Shown one piece after another: positions 19,982-30,506 of a stretch of DNA of 30,572 nucleotides (positions are counted from its first letter, which is position 1; the number at the start of each line of letters is the position of its first letter). The position numbers and the translations under genes were made by a program. Source of the DNA: Nemertoderma westbladi (lineage: Eukaryota > Xenacoelomorpha > Nemertodermatida > Nemertodermatidae); contig JAUCBJ010004164.1 of assembly GCA_032718475.1 (NCBI GenBank), positions 1 to 30,572 on the forward strand. Reading direction: 5' to 3'. A model generated the notes under the pieces. That model worked only from the letters and a program-made list of their open reading frames with translations, did no database searches and had not been told where the DNA came from.

Positions 19982-20252
19982 ATGTTTTCTGCACACCAAA
20001 TAATAATAATTACCATCCTTGGTGCGAGTGTTTACATTAACTCTTTCTGTACTAACTCTCTCTCAGAAGGGGTGTCTACCAATGCCGCATCAGCACATCA
20101 ATGCAGCATTGATTGCGAACAGTACAGTAATCTATGCTGGTCGTTCAGTTTCACTGACAAATGCGAGCTCTATAGCGAGGATTGTCTAGCAGAGATGGAC
20201 AGCTGGGATGTTGTTGATGGTCTAGAAAAGCGATGGGTCAGCAGCAGCAAAG
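19982..20252 (+). CDS. First exon of a secreted Cys-rich (PAN/apple-like) protein, partial gene
   Basis: The ATG opens a hydrophobic signal-peptide-like stretch (residues ~7-22, IIIITILGASVYINSF). A Cys-spaced segment follows: QCSIDCEQYSNLCWSFSF, then KCELYSEDC. The C-x3-C, C-W-S-F and C-E-L-Y pattern resembles PAN/apple-type modules. The frame runs through a strong donor AAAG|GTAAAT at 20253 in phase 1, the usual phase between extracellular modules. Beyond it the open frame continues 11 codons to a stop, probably intron. No downstream exon could be found; the next 10 kb are repeats. The family call is tentative. The signal peptide, cysteines and splice donor together argue that the exon is real. 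Confidence 0.6.
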
Positions 20253-20332
20253 GTAAATTATTAAATAATATGGTTATATATTACTAAAACTATGACTGTA
20301 TATTTACTAAAACAGAGTTCTGTGTACATAAT

Positions 20333-20724
20333 ACACGTTCGTGGGGACTTCGCGCAGCACGAGGCCTAGTTATTATATACAAATTAAAATGCAGCGACTG
20401 TATCACAAAATCAGGTTTTGAGAAATTTACCCACACCACCAATCAATCAAAGAAAGGTGGACAGTACGTGTTCACCCCTTTTAATCTCCCCCCCCCCCCC
20501 CCCCCCACCCTTCCCAACCACCAATACATAACCGCGACATCTACCACCCACGGAAGGGTAGCACGAACTTATTTCCAATCGCACGTTAAATATGCAAAGC
20601 CAGGTGGTTTATAGGAATATAATAAACGCAGTACTCGTTTTCATTATAAGCCTCTTTGCGTTCGTCCTGTTTTGTATTTAAATATATTTCTTAAACGCAA
20701 GCTAGGACGATCTTTATAATAATA
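20333..20724. repeat. Copy of the repeat start with poly(C) and one CCAGGTGGTTTAT module
   Basis: It begins ACACGTTCGTGGGGACTTCG and contains a C19 run (20488-20506), CCACGGAAGGGTAGCACGAA and AAGCCAGGTGGTTTATAGGA. It ends at the hairpin at 20725. It parallels 23151-23545. Confidence 0.85.
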
Positions 20725-20764
20725 ACTAGAAAGCCAGTGGCCCTTCGGGCCACGGCTTTCTAGT
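20725..20764. repeat. Hairpin ACTAGAAAGC...GCTTTCTAGT, copy 1
   Basis: A 40-nt near-perfect palindrome with apex GTGGCCCTTCGGGCCAC. It ends CTTTCTAG|T, like a Helitron 3' end (hairpin followed by CTRR and host T). Confidence 0.8.
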
Positions 20765-20994
20765 TCACAAGCCTATTCACCATTCCAAACATTAATTAAT
20801 TAATTAATTAACTTAACAAAACTTCATATGATTGAGAGTGTTCTCTCAAACAAAAGGACTGATGCTGTTTTACTTTTCAGATATCTACACTGGTCAACGT
20901 CCTTCGCATAGATGCAGCCTTATGATGTAGTACAGTAGACCTTTGACAATTATCAGCGTAAAAGCATTTTTAATAAATAAATGTGAGAATGTTT

Positions 20995-22560
20995 TTACTT
21001 TTCAGATTCAGATTTTTCGCACCCTAGCAGCGGAGTAGACTGGAAATCCACAGACTGGTTAGCGTCCTCCCCATACAAACAGCCTATGGTCAAGCATGCC
21101 TTTCCCAAGTATAAGCAAAAAAGCATTAGAAACAACGAAATGGGAGAAAGATTTCACTTGAGACATTTCACCCTCTAGCGGCAGACTGAGAAATAGCAGA
21201 TTGGTCAGAGTTTTCCACAAACACGCAGTCTATGGTGTAGTAGACCTCTGACAAGTATCAGCCTAAAAGCATTACAAACAACGAAACGGGATAAGGTTTT
21301 CACTTTCAGACATTTCGCCCCCTAGCGGCCGAATGGAGAACTGCAGTTTGTTTGGCGTTTTACCTAGACACACACCCTATGGTGTACTACACATCTGGCA
21401 AGTGTCAGCCTGAAATCATATTAATAACGAAATGGGATAAGGTTTTCACTTTCAGACATTTGGCCCCCAAGCGGTAGACTGGATAAATGCAGACTGGTTC
21501 TAGCTTCTCCCCAAACACACAGTCTGTGGTGTAGTAGACCTCTGCCAAGTATCAGCAAAAAAGCATTATAAACAATGAAATGCATAAAGGTTTTCACTTT
21601 CAGACATTGCGCCCCCAAGCGGCAGACAGAGCTATTGCAAATTGGTCTTAGTTCTCTACAAACACGCAGTCTTTGATGTAGTAGACCTCTGACAAGTATC
21701 AGCCTAAAAACATTATAAACATCAAAATGGGATAAGGTTTTCACGTTCAGACATTTCGCCCCCTAGCGGACGAATAGAGAACTGCAGGTTGTTCGGCGTC
21801 CTCTCCAGACACACAGCCTATCGTGTAAAACACATCTGCCAAGTGTCAGCCCAAAAGCATTATTAATAACGAAATGGGATATGGTTTTCACTTTCAGACA
21901 TTTGGCCCCCTAATGGCAGACAGAGGAATTGCAGATTGATCAGAGTTCTCCGCAAACACGCAGTCTGTGGTGAAGTAGACCTCTGCCAAGTATCAGCCTA
22001 AAAACATTATAAACAACGAAATGGGATACGGTTTTCACTTTCAGATATTTCGCCCCCTAGTGGCCGAATGGAGAACTGCAGGTATTTGGGCGTCCTCCAC
22101 AGACACACACCATATGGTGTAATACACATCTGCCAAGTGTCAGCCTAAAAGCATTATTAATAACGAAATGGGATAAGGTTTTCACTTTCAGACATTTCGC
22201 CCCCTAGCAGTAGACTGGAGAAATGCAGACTGACTCTATCTCCTCCCCAAACACGCTGTACTGTATGGTGTAGTAGACCTCTGCCAAGTATCAGCAAAAA
22301 AGCATTATAAACAAAGAAATGGGATAAGGTTTTCACTTTCAGATATTTCTCCCCCTAGCGGCAGACTGGGGAATTGCAGATTGGTCAGCATCCTCCCCAA
22401 ACACACAGCCTATGGTGTAGAAGACCTCTGCCATGTATCAGCTAAAAGGCTTTAATAATAACGAAATGGGAGATGTTTTCAGTTTCGGATATTTCGCCCC
22501 CTAGCGGCAGACTGGAGAACTGCAGATTGATCGTGTCCTCCCAAACACACAGTCTATGGT
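20995..22560 (+). repeat. Tandem array 1: 11 units of ~147 bp with CTCF-like core
   Basis: Each unit contains CACTTTCAGACATTTCGCCC followed by CCTAGCGGCAGACTGG-like sequence, a CTGC(A)GATTGGTC segment, CTCCCCAAACACACAGTCTA, GGTGTAGTAGACCTCTGCCA and AGCATTATAAACAACGAAAT. The CTAG cores (or variants) are at 21024, 21175, 21322, 21468, 21616, 21763, 21910, 22057, 22204, 22355 and 22501. Spacings are 151, 147, 146, 148, 147, 147, 147, 147, 151 and 146. A partial unit lies at ~20878. Confidence 0.93.
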
Positions 22561-22828
22561 CGGGAACAGATCTGCAAAGTATCATTTAGAACAGATTAAG
22601 TCTGGTATCAAAAAGTAGCATAATAGTCGAGACCCAACATGTAGAGTGACAGAATGAACTGCTAGGCCTACCGCGCTACTGGTACCAAATTCACGAAATC
22701 TGCATTCACGCAAACAAACGCGTAAAATAAGACTCGAGATAGCGACAGTGCACGTGCTCGTGACGAGAGCTTTCGTTCGATGTATCGCGAGCTCAGATTG
22801 GTGCTTGTGTGTAGAAACGTATAGCTTG

Positions 22829-22868
22829 GACAGACAAGCAGACAGACAGACAGACAGACAGACAGACA
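22829..22868. repeat. (GACA)n microsatellite
   Basis: About nine GACA repeats after CTTGGACAGACAAGCA. Such tracts are common at the ends of invertebrate Helitron-related and SINE-like repeats. Confidence 0.9.
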
Positions 22869-23052
22869 CATGATATTTATATATATAGATAGATAACTAG
22901 GGATGCGATCAATATGTGAAGCCAGGTGGTTTATATAATAATTTAGTCAACGCAGTACTCGTCTTCATTATATGCCTCGTTGCGCTCGTCGCTTGTCCTG
23001 TTTTGTCATAAAATATTTTTCCTAAACGCAGACTGACGATCTTTATACAGTT

Positions 23053-23092
23053 ACTAGAAAGCCTGTGGCCCTTCGGGCCACAGCTTTCTAGT
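23053..23092. repeat. Hairpin ACTAGAAAGC...GCTTTCTAGT, copy 2
   Basis: Same 40-nt palindrome with apex GTGGCCCTTCGGGCCAC, immediately after a CCAGGTGGTTTAT module. See the finding on the Helitron-like end. Confidence 0.8.
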
Positions 23093-23150
23093 GCATGTGC
23101 AGATGATATATGAATATGTGTGGGAGATTTGAGAACTGCATACGGAACAG

Positions 23151-26100
23151 ACACGTTCGTGGGGCCTTCGCGCAGCACGAGGCCCAGTTATGAGATACAA
23201 ATTAAAATTGAGCGACTGTATCACAAAATCAGGTTTTGAGAAATTTACCCACACCACCAATCAATCAAAGAAAGGGGGACAGTACGTGTTCACCCCTTTT
23301 AATCCCCCCCCCCCCCCCCCACCCTTCCCAACCACCAATACATAACCGCGACATCTACCACCCACGGAAGGGTAGCACGAACTTATTTCCAATCGCACGT
23401 TCAATATGCAAAGCCAGGTGGTTTATAGGAATATAATAAACGCAGTACTCGTATTCATTATAAGCCTCGTTGCGTTCGTCCTGTTTTGTATTTAAATATA
23501 TTTCTTAAACGCAGGCTAGGACGTTCTTTATAATAATAATAACTAGGGATGCGATCAATATGTGAAGCCAGGTGGTTTATATAATAATTTAGTCAACGCA
23601 GTACTCGTCTTCATTATATGCCTCGTTGCGCTCGTCGCTTGTCCTGTTTTGTTATAAAATATTTTTCTTAAACGCAGACTGACGATCTTTATACAGTTAT
23701 AACTATGCGAAGTTTCGAAACTGTGCGAGTAACTGTTGATACATCTATGTGGATATGTGTGATATGTGGAGATGTGTGATACAACGCCAACGCATCTTAT
23801 GCCGATGTAGTAATATGGGTATTGAAATAATATTAAATTAATGTACACTCTTAAAGCTGCAGCGAAAAAATGTAGCTAATTTCCTAGGTTACATATAAAA
23901 TAATAATATTATTTTTAAGAACATTAATTTTACTACTTTGCAAAAATTCAATTAAAAAATAACCAGACATATACATTGTGGAATAAACTATTTCAGAAGC
24001 CTACACAACAGCCATGCCATGGATAGTATTTATGTTATGATATCTGTCATTCACCTGAGATAGCAATACAACATTTATAGTGAATTTAAAGAATGCTGTC
24101 TGGGCTGGAATAGCAATACTGGTTGTCTATTACTATTCCTCTCTGGTTAGTCTTAGCAACAACTCCCAGCCAGCAGCAGAGACTTGACCAATAATCATTC
24201 CCAGCAACTGGGAATGACACACACATCCCATCTATGTACCAGCATGTTGGCCAATAAATGAGCAGTATTTAATGAGAATAAATTTTTTTTGCCGTTTTAA
24301 TTACTTTAGATCAATTAAAGACACAATTATTAAAGCAAATCACTTGAACTAATTAAAAACTATAATAGAATGGCGTATGGGGATTACATCTGTATAATTT
24401 TTAATTATAATTATTTAAATCTTATACTGTAAAACAATTAATTTCCTTTAAAAGGCAGGTTGAAAATGGTGTTTTTACCGTAATAACTTAATTAACTAAT
24501 TAACTGCTATTATCTTAGCTTCTCGAAGGCCACACTGAAATTCTACTTGGAAAATTTCTAAACTTTTGCCAAACAACATGTGTACCAAGTTTGGATAGAT
24601 TTCATCAAAGATTGGCCGAGTTATTAACGTTTAAAATTGAACACGACAGAACGACAGAACGACAGAACGACACGTTCGTGGGGCCTTCGCGCAGCACGAG
24701 GCCCAGTTATGAGATACAAATTAAAATTGAGCGACTGAATCACAAAATCAGGTTTTGAGAAATTTACCCACACCACCAATCAATCAAAGAAAGGGGGACA
24801 GTACGTGTTCACCCCTTTTAATCCCCCCCCCCCCCCCCACCCTTCCCAACCACCAATACATAACCACGACATCTACCACCCACAGAAGGGTAGCACGAAC
24901 TTATTTCCAATCGCACGTTCAATATGCAAAGCCAGGTGGTTTATAGGAATATAATAAACGCAGTACTCGTATTCATTATAAGCCTCGTTGCGTTCGTCCT
25001 GTTTTGTATTTAAATATATTTCTTAAACGCAGGCTAGGACGTTCTTTATAATAATAATAACTAGGGATGCGATCAATATGTGAAGCCAGGTGGTTTATAT
25101 AATAATTTAGTCAACGCAGTACTCGTCTTCATTATATGCCTCGTTGCGCTCGTCGCTTGTTCTGTTTTGTTATAAAATATTTTTCCTAAACGCAGACTGA
25201 CGATCTTTATACAGTTATAACTATGCGAAGTTTCGAAACTGTGCGAGTAACTGTTGATACATCTATGTGGATATGTGTGATATGTGGAGATGTGTGATAC
25301 AACGCCAACGCATCTTATGCCGATGTAGTAATATGGGTATTGAAATAATATTAAATTAATGTACACTCTTAAAGCTGCAGCGAAAAAATGTAGCTAATTT
25401 CCTAGGTTACATATAAAATAATAATATTATTTTTAAGAACATTAATTTTACTACTTTGCAAAAATTCAATTATAAAATAACCAGACATATACATTGTGGA
25501 ATAAACTATTTCAGAAGCCTACACAACAGCCATGCCATGGATAGTATTTATGTTATGATATCTGTCATTCACCTGAGATAGCAATACAACATTTATAGTG
25601 AATTTAAAGAATGCTGTCTGGGCTGGAATAGCAATACTGGTTGTCTATTACTGTACTATTCCTCTCTGGTTAGTCTTAGCAACAACTCCCAGCCAGCAGC
25701 AGAGACTTGACCAATAATCATTTCCAGCAACTGGGAATGACACACACATCCCATCTATGTACCAGCATGTTGGCCAATAAATGAGCAGTATTTAATGAGA
25801 ATAAATTTTTTTTGCCGTTTTAATTACTTTAGATTAATTAAAGACACAATTATTAAAGCAAATCACTTGAACTAATTAAAAACTATAATAGAATGGCGTA
25901 TGGGGATTACATCTGTATAATTTTTAATTATAATTATTTAAATCTTATACTGTAAAACAATTAATTTCCTTTAAAAGGCAGGTTGAAAATGGTGTTTTTA
26001 CCGTAATAACTTAATTAACTAATTAACTGCTATTATCTTAGCTTCTCGAAGGCCACACGGAAATTCTACTTGGAAAATTTCTAAACTTTTGCCAAACAAC

Positions 26101-26200
26101 ATGTGTACCAAGTTTGGATAGATTTCATCAAAGATTGGCCGAGTTATTAACGTTTAAAATTGAACACGACAGAACGACAGAACGACAGAACGACAGAACG
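23151..26200. repeat. Recent 1.52-kb tandem duplication of Helitron-like repeat sequence
   Basis: Unit 1 is 23151-24669 and unit 2 is 24670-~26200, offset 1519 bp. They are almost identical; differences seen include a 4-5 bp insertion (ACTGTACTATTCC against ACTATTCC), poly(C) length, and three against five copies of GACAGAAC near the end. Each unit starts ACACGTTCGTGGGGCCTTCG and contains a poly(C) run, two CCAGGTGGTTTAT modules and a long AT-rich interior. No protein-coding sequence. Confidence 0.92.
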
Positions 26201-26211
26201 ACAGAACGACA

Positions 26212-26323
26212 GGTTGATTAATGGTACCACTACGCTAAGGCTCACTCACTTCGTGGCTCGCCCCACAGGTTGATTAATGGTACCACTACGCTAAGGCTCA
26301 CTCACTTCGTGGCTCGCCCCACA
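26212..26323. repeat. Two tandem 56-bp units ending CGCCCCACA
   Basis: GGTTGATTAATGGTACCACT ... CTTCGTGGCTCGCCCCACA occurs twice in a row. A diverged single copy is at ~19620-19673, also following an ACGACGACAGACA stretch. It looks like the terminal part of the same repeat family. Confidence 0.85.
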
Positions 26324-26389
26324 CCATCATTAAATAAAACACCACCCCCATAAGATATAACTGTCAAGTTTCAACTTTAGGCAGATTGT

Positions 26390-27790
26390 AAATAACAAAA
26401 TTTCCAGAAAATGATCACTTTCAGATCCACCCTCTACCTGCGGACTGGTGAAATGCAGACGGCGCTGCAGTTTGGTAAAGATGGGGTTTATGGTGAAGTA
26501 AAATGCCTGCCTTTCAAGTTTCAGCTTAAACAGATTGTAAATAACAAAATTGGTGTAGATGTTCATATTCAAACATTTCACCCTCTAGCGGTAGACTGAA
26601 GAACTGTAGACGACTCTAGGACTCCGTAAAGATACAGAATATGGTGTAGTAGATTCCTGCCAAGTTCCAGCTCAATAGGATTAAAAAGAACCAAATGGGA
26701 TGAGGTGTTCACTATCAGATATTTCGCCCTCTAGCGTCAAATGGGGGGACTGTATACAACTCTGCGAATCCGTAAAGGTACAGCCTATGTTGTAGTAGAT
26801 GCCTACCAAGTTTCAGTCTAAACCGTTAGTAAATAACAAAGTTGGAGAAGATGTTAACTTTCATACATTTCGCCCTCTAGCGGCAGACGCGGGTAATGTA
26901 GACAACTCTGCGCGACTCAGTAAAGATATAGCCTATGCTGTAGTAGATGCCTACCAAGTTCAGTCTAAATGGATTATAAATAACAAAGTTGGAGAAGATG
27001 GTAACTTTCAGACATTTCACCCTCTAGCGGTAGACTGGGGAAGTGTATAAGACTCTGCAACTCCGTAAAGATAGAGCCTAGGATGTAGTAGATACCTGCC
27101 AAGTTTCAGCTCAAAAGGATTAAAAAGAACCAAATGGGATGAGGTTTTCACTATCAGACAATTCGCCCTCTTGCGGCTGACTGTGGAACTGTAGACGACT
27201 CTACTACTCCGCAAAGATATAGCCTATGCTATAGTAGATGCCTACCAAGTTTCAGTCTAAAACGTTTGTAAATAACAAAGTTGGAGAAGATGTTAACTTT
27301 CATACATTTCGCCCTCTAGCGGCATACGCGGGTACTGTAGACAACTCTGCGCGACTCAGTAAAGATATAGCCTATGCTGTAGTAGATGCCTACCAAGTTC
27401 AGTCTAAATGGATTATAAATAACAAAGTTGGAGAAGATGTTAACTTGCAGACATTTCGCCCTCTAGCGGTAGACTGGGAAATTGTAGACGACTCTGCGAC
27501 TCAGTAAAGATTCAGCCTATGCTGTAGTAGATGCCTACCAAGTTTCAGTCAAAACGGATTGTAAATAATAAAGTTGGAGAAGATGTTAACTCTCAGACAT
27601 TTAGCCCTATAACGGTAGACTGAGGAACTGTAGACAACCCAGTGACTCCGGAAATATACAGCCTATGCTGCAGTATATAGCTACCACGTTTCAGCTCAAA
27701 AGCATTAAAAACAACCCTATAAGATCAGGTTTTCACTATCGGATAATTCGCCCTCTAGCGGCAGACGGTGGAACTTCAGACGGCTCTGAG
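26390..27790 (+). repeat. Tandem array 2: 10 units of ~146-147 bp with CTCF-like core
   Basis: A diverged relative of array 1, with TTCGCCCTCTAGCGGCAGAC, GACTCCGTAAAGATA and GTAGTAGATGCCTACCAAGT. Cores are at 26434, 26585, 26731, 26877, 27024, 27170, 27316, 27463, 27609 and 27755. Spacings are 151, 146, 146, 147, 146, 146, 147, 146 and 146. Two larger blocks (~26799-27050 and ~27238-27507) are near-duplicates 439-440 bp apart (three units). Short open frames here are artefacts. Confidence 0.92.
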
Positions 27791-28121
27791 TATTACGTTG
27801 CAACGAGTTAGGGCGAGACCTATCTAACGAGCTATAGTAAGCGAGATTTCATCGAGATTAGATGTATAATATTAGACAAAATAATAATACAGTAAGTATA
27901 GGCCTACAGAAATAATTATTTTACTTTTAATATTCATAACAGTAAAACACGTTGTGGGGTCTTCGAGCAGCACGTGTTCAATTGTTCAATGACTGAGCAG
28001 CGACTAATTAACAAATTGATGAGAGATTCATTGACCAGCTACAGACAGATCAATATTGTGACATATATTTTAGTTTAATGTTTGATTCAATTAAAGGCAC
28101 AAATTAAAAAGGCTACAAATA
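27791..28121. other. Gene-free stretch between repeat array 2 and fold-back copy 2
   Basis: AT-rich. It contains one decayed copy of the repeat start (27947, ACACGTTGTGGGGTCTTCGA). Nothing else was recognised. Confidence 0.6.
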
Positions 28122-28123
28122 TA

Positions 28124-29022
28124 CACCATGTCCCAGAATATAGTGTCGTAATTCAGTGACACCCACACCCCCCCCCCCCCCACCCCTAATTTTTCTACAA
28201 ATCGTAATGAGATTGCATGAAATTTGAAACAGGGATAGGTTCACCTCCCGACCACTGACTGGGTGAGCCAGAATTTTTATTTTTGCTTTCAATCTTTAGC
28301 TACATGGGTTTAAAAAAGTGTCTCCAGCGATATTACACCAGTTACACCTCAGTTATTCTTCTACCTTATAGCAGTTTGTTGGTACCAATGGAAAGCTGGT
28401 CATGCAAGGATTCCAAATATGTAACACAATTTGAATTTCGTTGAAAAATAGCTGAGATATGAGCGTTCAAATGTTGCATGGTTTTGCACCGGCGCGAGGC
28501 TATTTTATTCTATTTAATAAATATACCATATTCTGGAACATTTTTTAAATGTATGAATAGCTACGTAATAGTATGATTAAAGATGTAATACATTGTTGCG
28601 CAGCTACGTATTTGGATGAACAAAATATTCCAGATTATGATGCATTTATTAAATAGAATAAAATAACCTCCGCCGGTGCAAAACCATGCAACATTTGAAC
28701 GCCCATATCTCTGCTATTTTTCAACGCAATTCAAATTGTGTTACATATTTGGAATCCTTGTACGGTCAGCTTTCTATCAGTACCAACAAATCACTATAAG
28801 GTTGAAGAATAAATGCGGTGTAACTGGTGTAATATCGCTGGAGACACTTTTTTAAACGCATGTAGCCAAAGATTGAAAGCAAAACTCAAAAGACCAGTTA
28901 GTGGTCGGGAGGTGAAACTATCTCTGTTTCTAATTTCATGCAATCTCATTACGATTTGTAAAAAAATTAGGGGGGGGGGGGGCGTGTCACTGAATTACGA
29001 CACTATATTCTGGGACATGGTG
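28124..29022. mobile_element. Fold-back element copy 2 (~0.9 kb palindrome, TA-flanked)
   Basis: It starts CACCATGTCCCAGAATATAG and ends with the exact complement CTATATTCTGGGACATGGTG. TA is on both sides (28122-28123, 29023-29024). Near-perfect arms run inward to a centre near 28575. It contains C and G homopolymer runs at mirrored positions (about 28167 and 28972). Internal sequence (GCTGAGATATGAGCGTTCAAA) matches copy 1. Confidence 0.88.
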
Positions 29023-29267
29023 TATTATAGGGGTGAATAATTCAATTAGTCACATTAAAAGGTAGCCAAATATAAATTGCAATCTACAGTATATAGATTT
29101 TTAAATTCAGTAGTGACGTGTGTTGTGTATTAATTCCGTAGATTTCATGATGAAATAGCGTCCATTAATTCAATTTCTATTTAATTATTCAGGCATACTA
29201 ATACCCACATTAAATTATTTCGTGTGTGTTAAGTGTGTAAGATTTGATTGTTTCGGCACGAACCCAT

Positions 29268-29855
29268 TAGGGCACAGAAACTGACGGATTATTCGCGAAT
29301 TTCACAAACGTCGCGAATTTAGCAAACGTCGCAAACTTCGGGAATTTATTCTACAAATTTGACTCCTTAAGCAAAAGGGTCCCGAATGAGTTTTTAACAT
29401 TTTTTGGGGTTTTTTAGTGCTTTTTTTATATTAGTGAATGTTCTAGAACCTTAGTAGATTTTTTATGGTATATATATATAGCTAGTATTTTATACTAGCT
29501 AGTAATTTTTGGAAATAGTTTTGGTCATTAATATATTCTTCAACAGTTTAACCTGAAATATCATGGACTTTCACATTTTTTTATAATTTGAAAAAATACT
29601 ATCAAGCAAAAAACACTAGCTATCGTAAAGAACATATCTACTAATGTTCTAGAACTTTCACCAATACCAAAAAAATTAAAAAACTCTAAAAAAGGATTGG
29701 TGGAAAATGGCTGGGGTGTCGACAGGGTGAAGTAGGGACCGTGTTGCTTAAGGAGTGTCCATTTTACATAACATAAAATTCCCGACGTTCGCGACGTTTG
29801 CAAAATTTGCGACGTTTGCAAAATTCGCGAAGAATCCGTCAGTTTCTGTGCCCTA
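29268..29855. mobile_element. MITE with GGGCACAGAAACTGACGG inverted termini
   Basis: The left TAGGGCACAGAAACTGACGG is matched exactly by the right CCGTCAGTTTCTGTGCCCTA. Looser inverted similarity continues about 100 bp inward, through GCGAATTT/AAATTCGC and CTCCTTAAGCAA/TTGCTTAAGGAG. The TA flanks suit a TA-targeting family. No transposase. An inner inverted pair centres on GTTCTAGAAC (29442 and 29646). Confidence 0.85.
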
Positions 29856-29889
29856 CTCCACGAACCACGGCTTTACGAGGTCCTACTGG

Positions 29890-30095
29890 TTATATGGAAA
29901 AATATCGAGACATGAAAAATATCGAGAGTAAAAATATCGAGAGTAAAAATATCGAGAGTAAAAATATCGAGAGTAAAAATATTAGAGTGTTGAAAGATAT
30001 CGAGTGTTGAAAAATATCGAGAGTAAAATTATCGAGTGTTGAAAAATATCGAGTGTTGAAAAAATTGAGAGTAAAAATATCGATAGTAACAATTT
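29890..30095 (+). repeat. TATCGAGAG/TATCGAGTG minisatellite (~15-bp units)
   Basis: Repeats of AAATATCGAGAGTAA alternate with AAATATCGAGTGTTG. An inverted tract of the same units runs from 30507 to the right edge (TTTACTCTCGATATTTTTCA and variants). Together they look like the arms of another fold-back structure that continues off-window. Confidence 0.85.
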
Positions 30096-30506
30096 TTTTT
30101 AATACCGGTTGTATGATAACCTTTTTCCCAAAAATGTTCTAGTACAAAAAAAAATGTGTTCTAGAACAAAAATATTTATCAACATTGGTAGCTTACACGT
30201 GTTCTATAACATTTATAAAAAGAAGTAGAAAATACTAGCTATTTTAAAAAATTAACATCAATCTAGAACAATCTAGAACTAAAAAATGTCATCTAGAACA
30301 AAAATATTTATCCAAATTGATAGCTAGCACTTTTTTATAATATTTATTAAAAAAATAGCAAAAACTAGCTAGTATAATAAATCTGGTGAATGGGTACACT
30401 ATCCAAGGTGTATTAATGCCACTTACTTGCACTTGCACTGTTGTAACCCATGCACTGCAATATTCTCCCATAATTCTAAATAAAATGCTCACGCAGAATG
30501 CAATAT

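Noticed and set aside
21421-21744. Minus-strand 107-codon open frame and similar frames at 26330-27507
   Set aside because: They are by-products of the ~147-bp tandem units, whose length and indels do not keep a frame across the array.
29561-29821. 86-codon minus-strand open frame with a hydrophobic C-terminus
   Set aside because: It lies within a MITE with complete inverted termini and has no conserved motif. Hydrophobicity comes from AT-rich codons.
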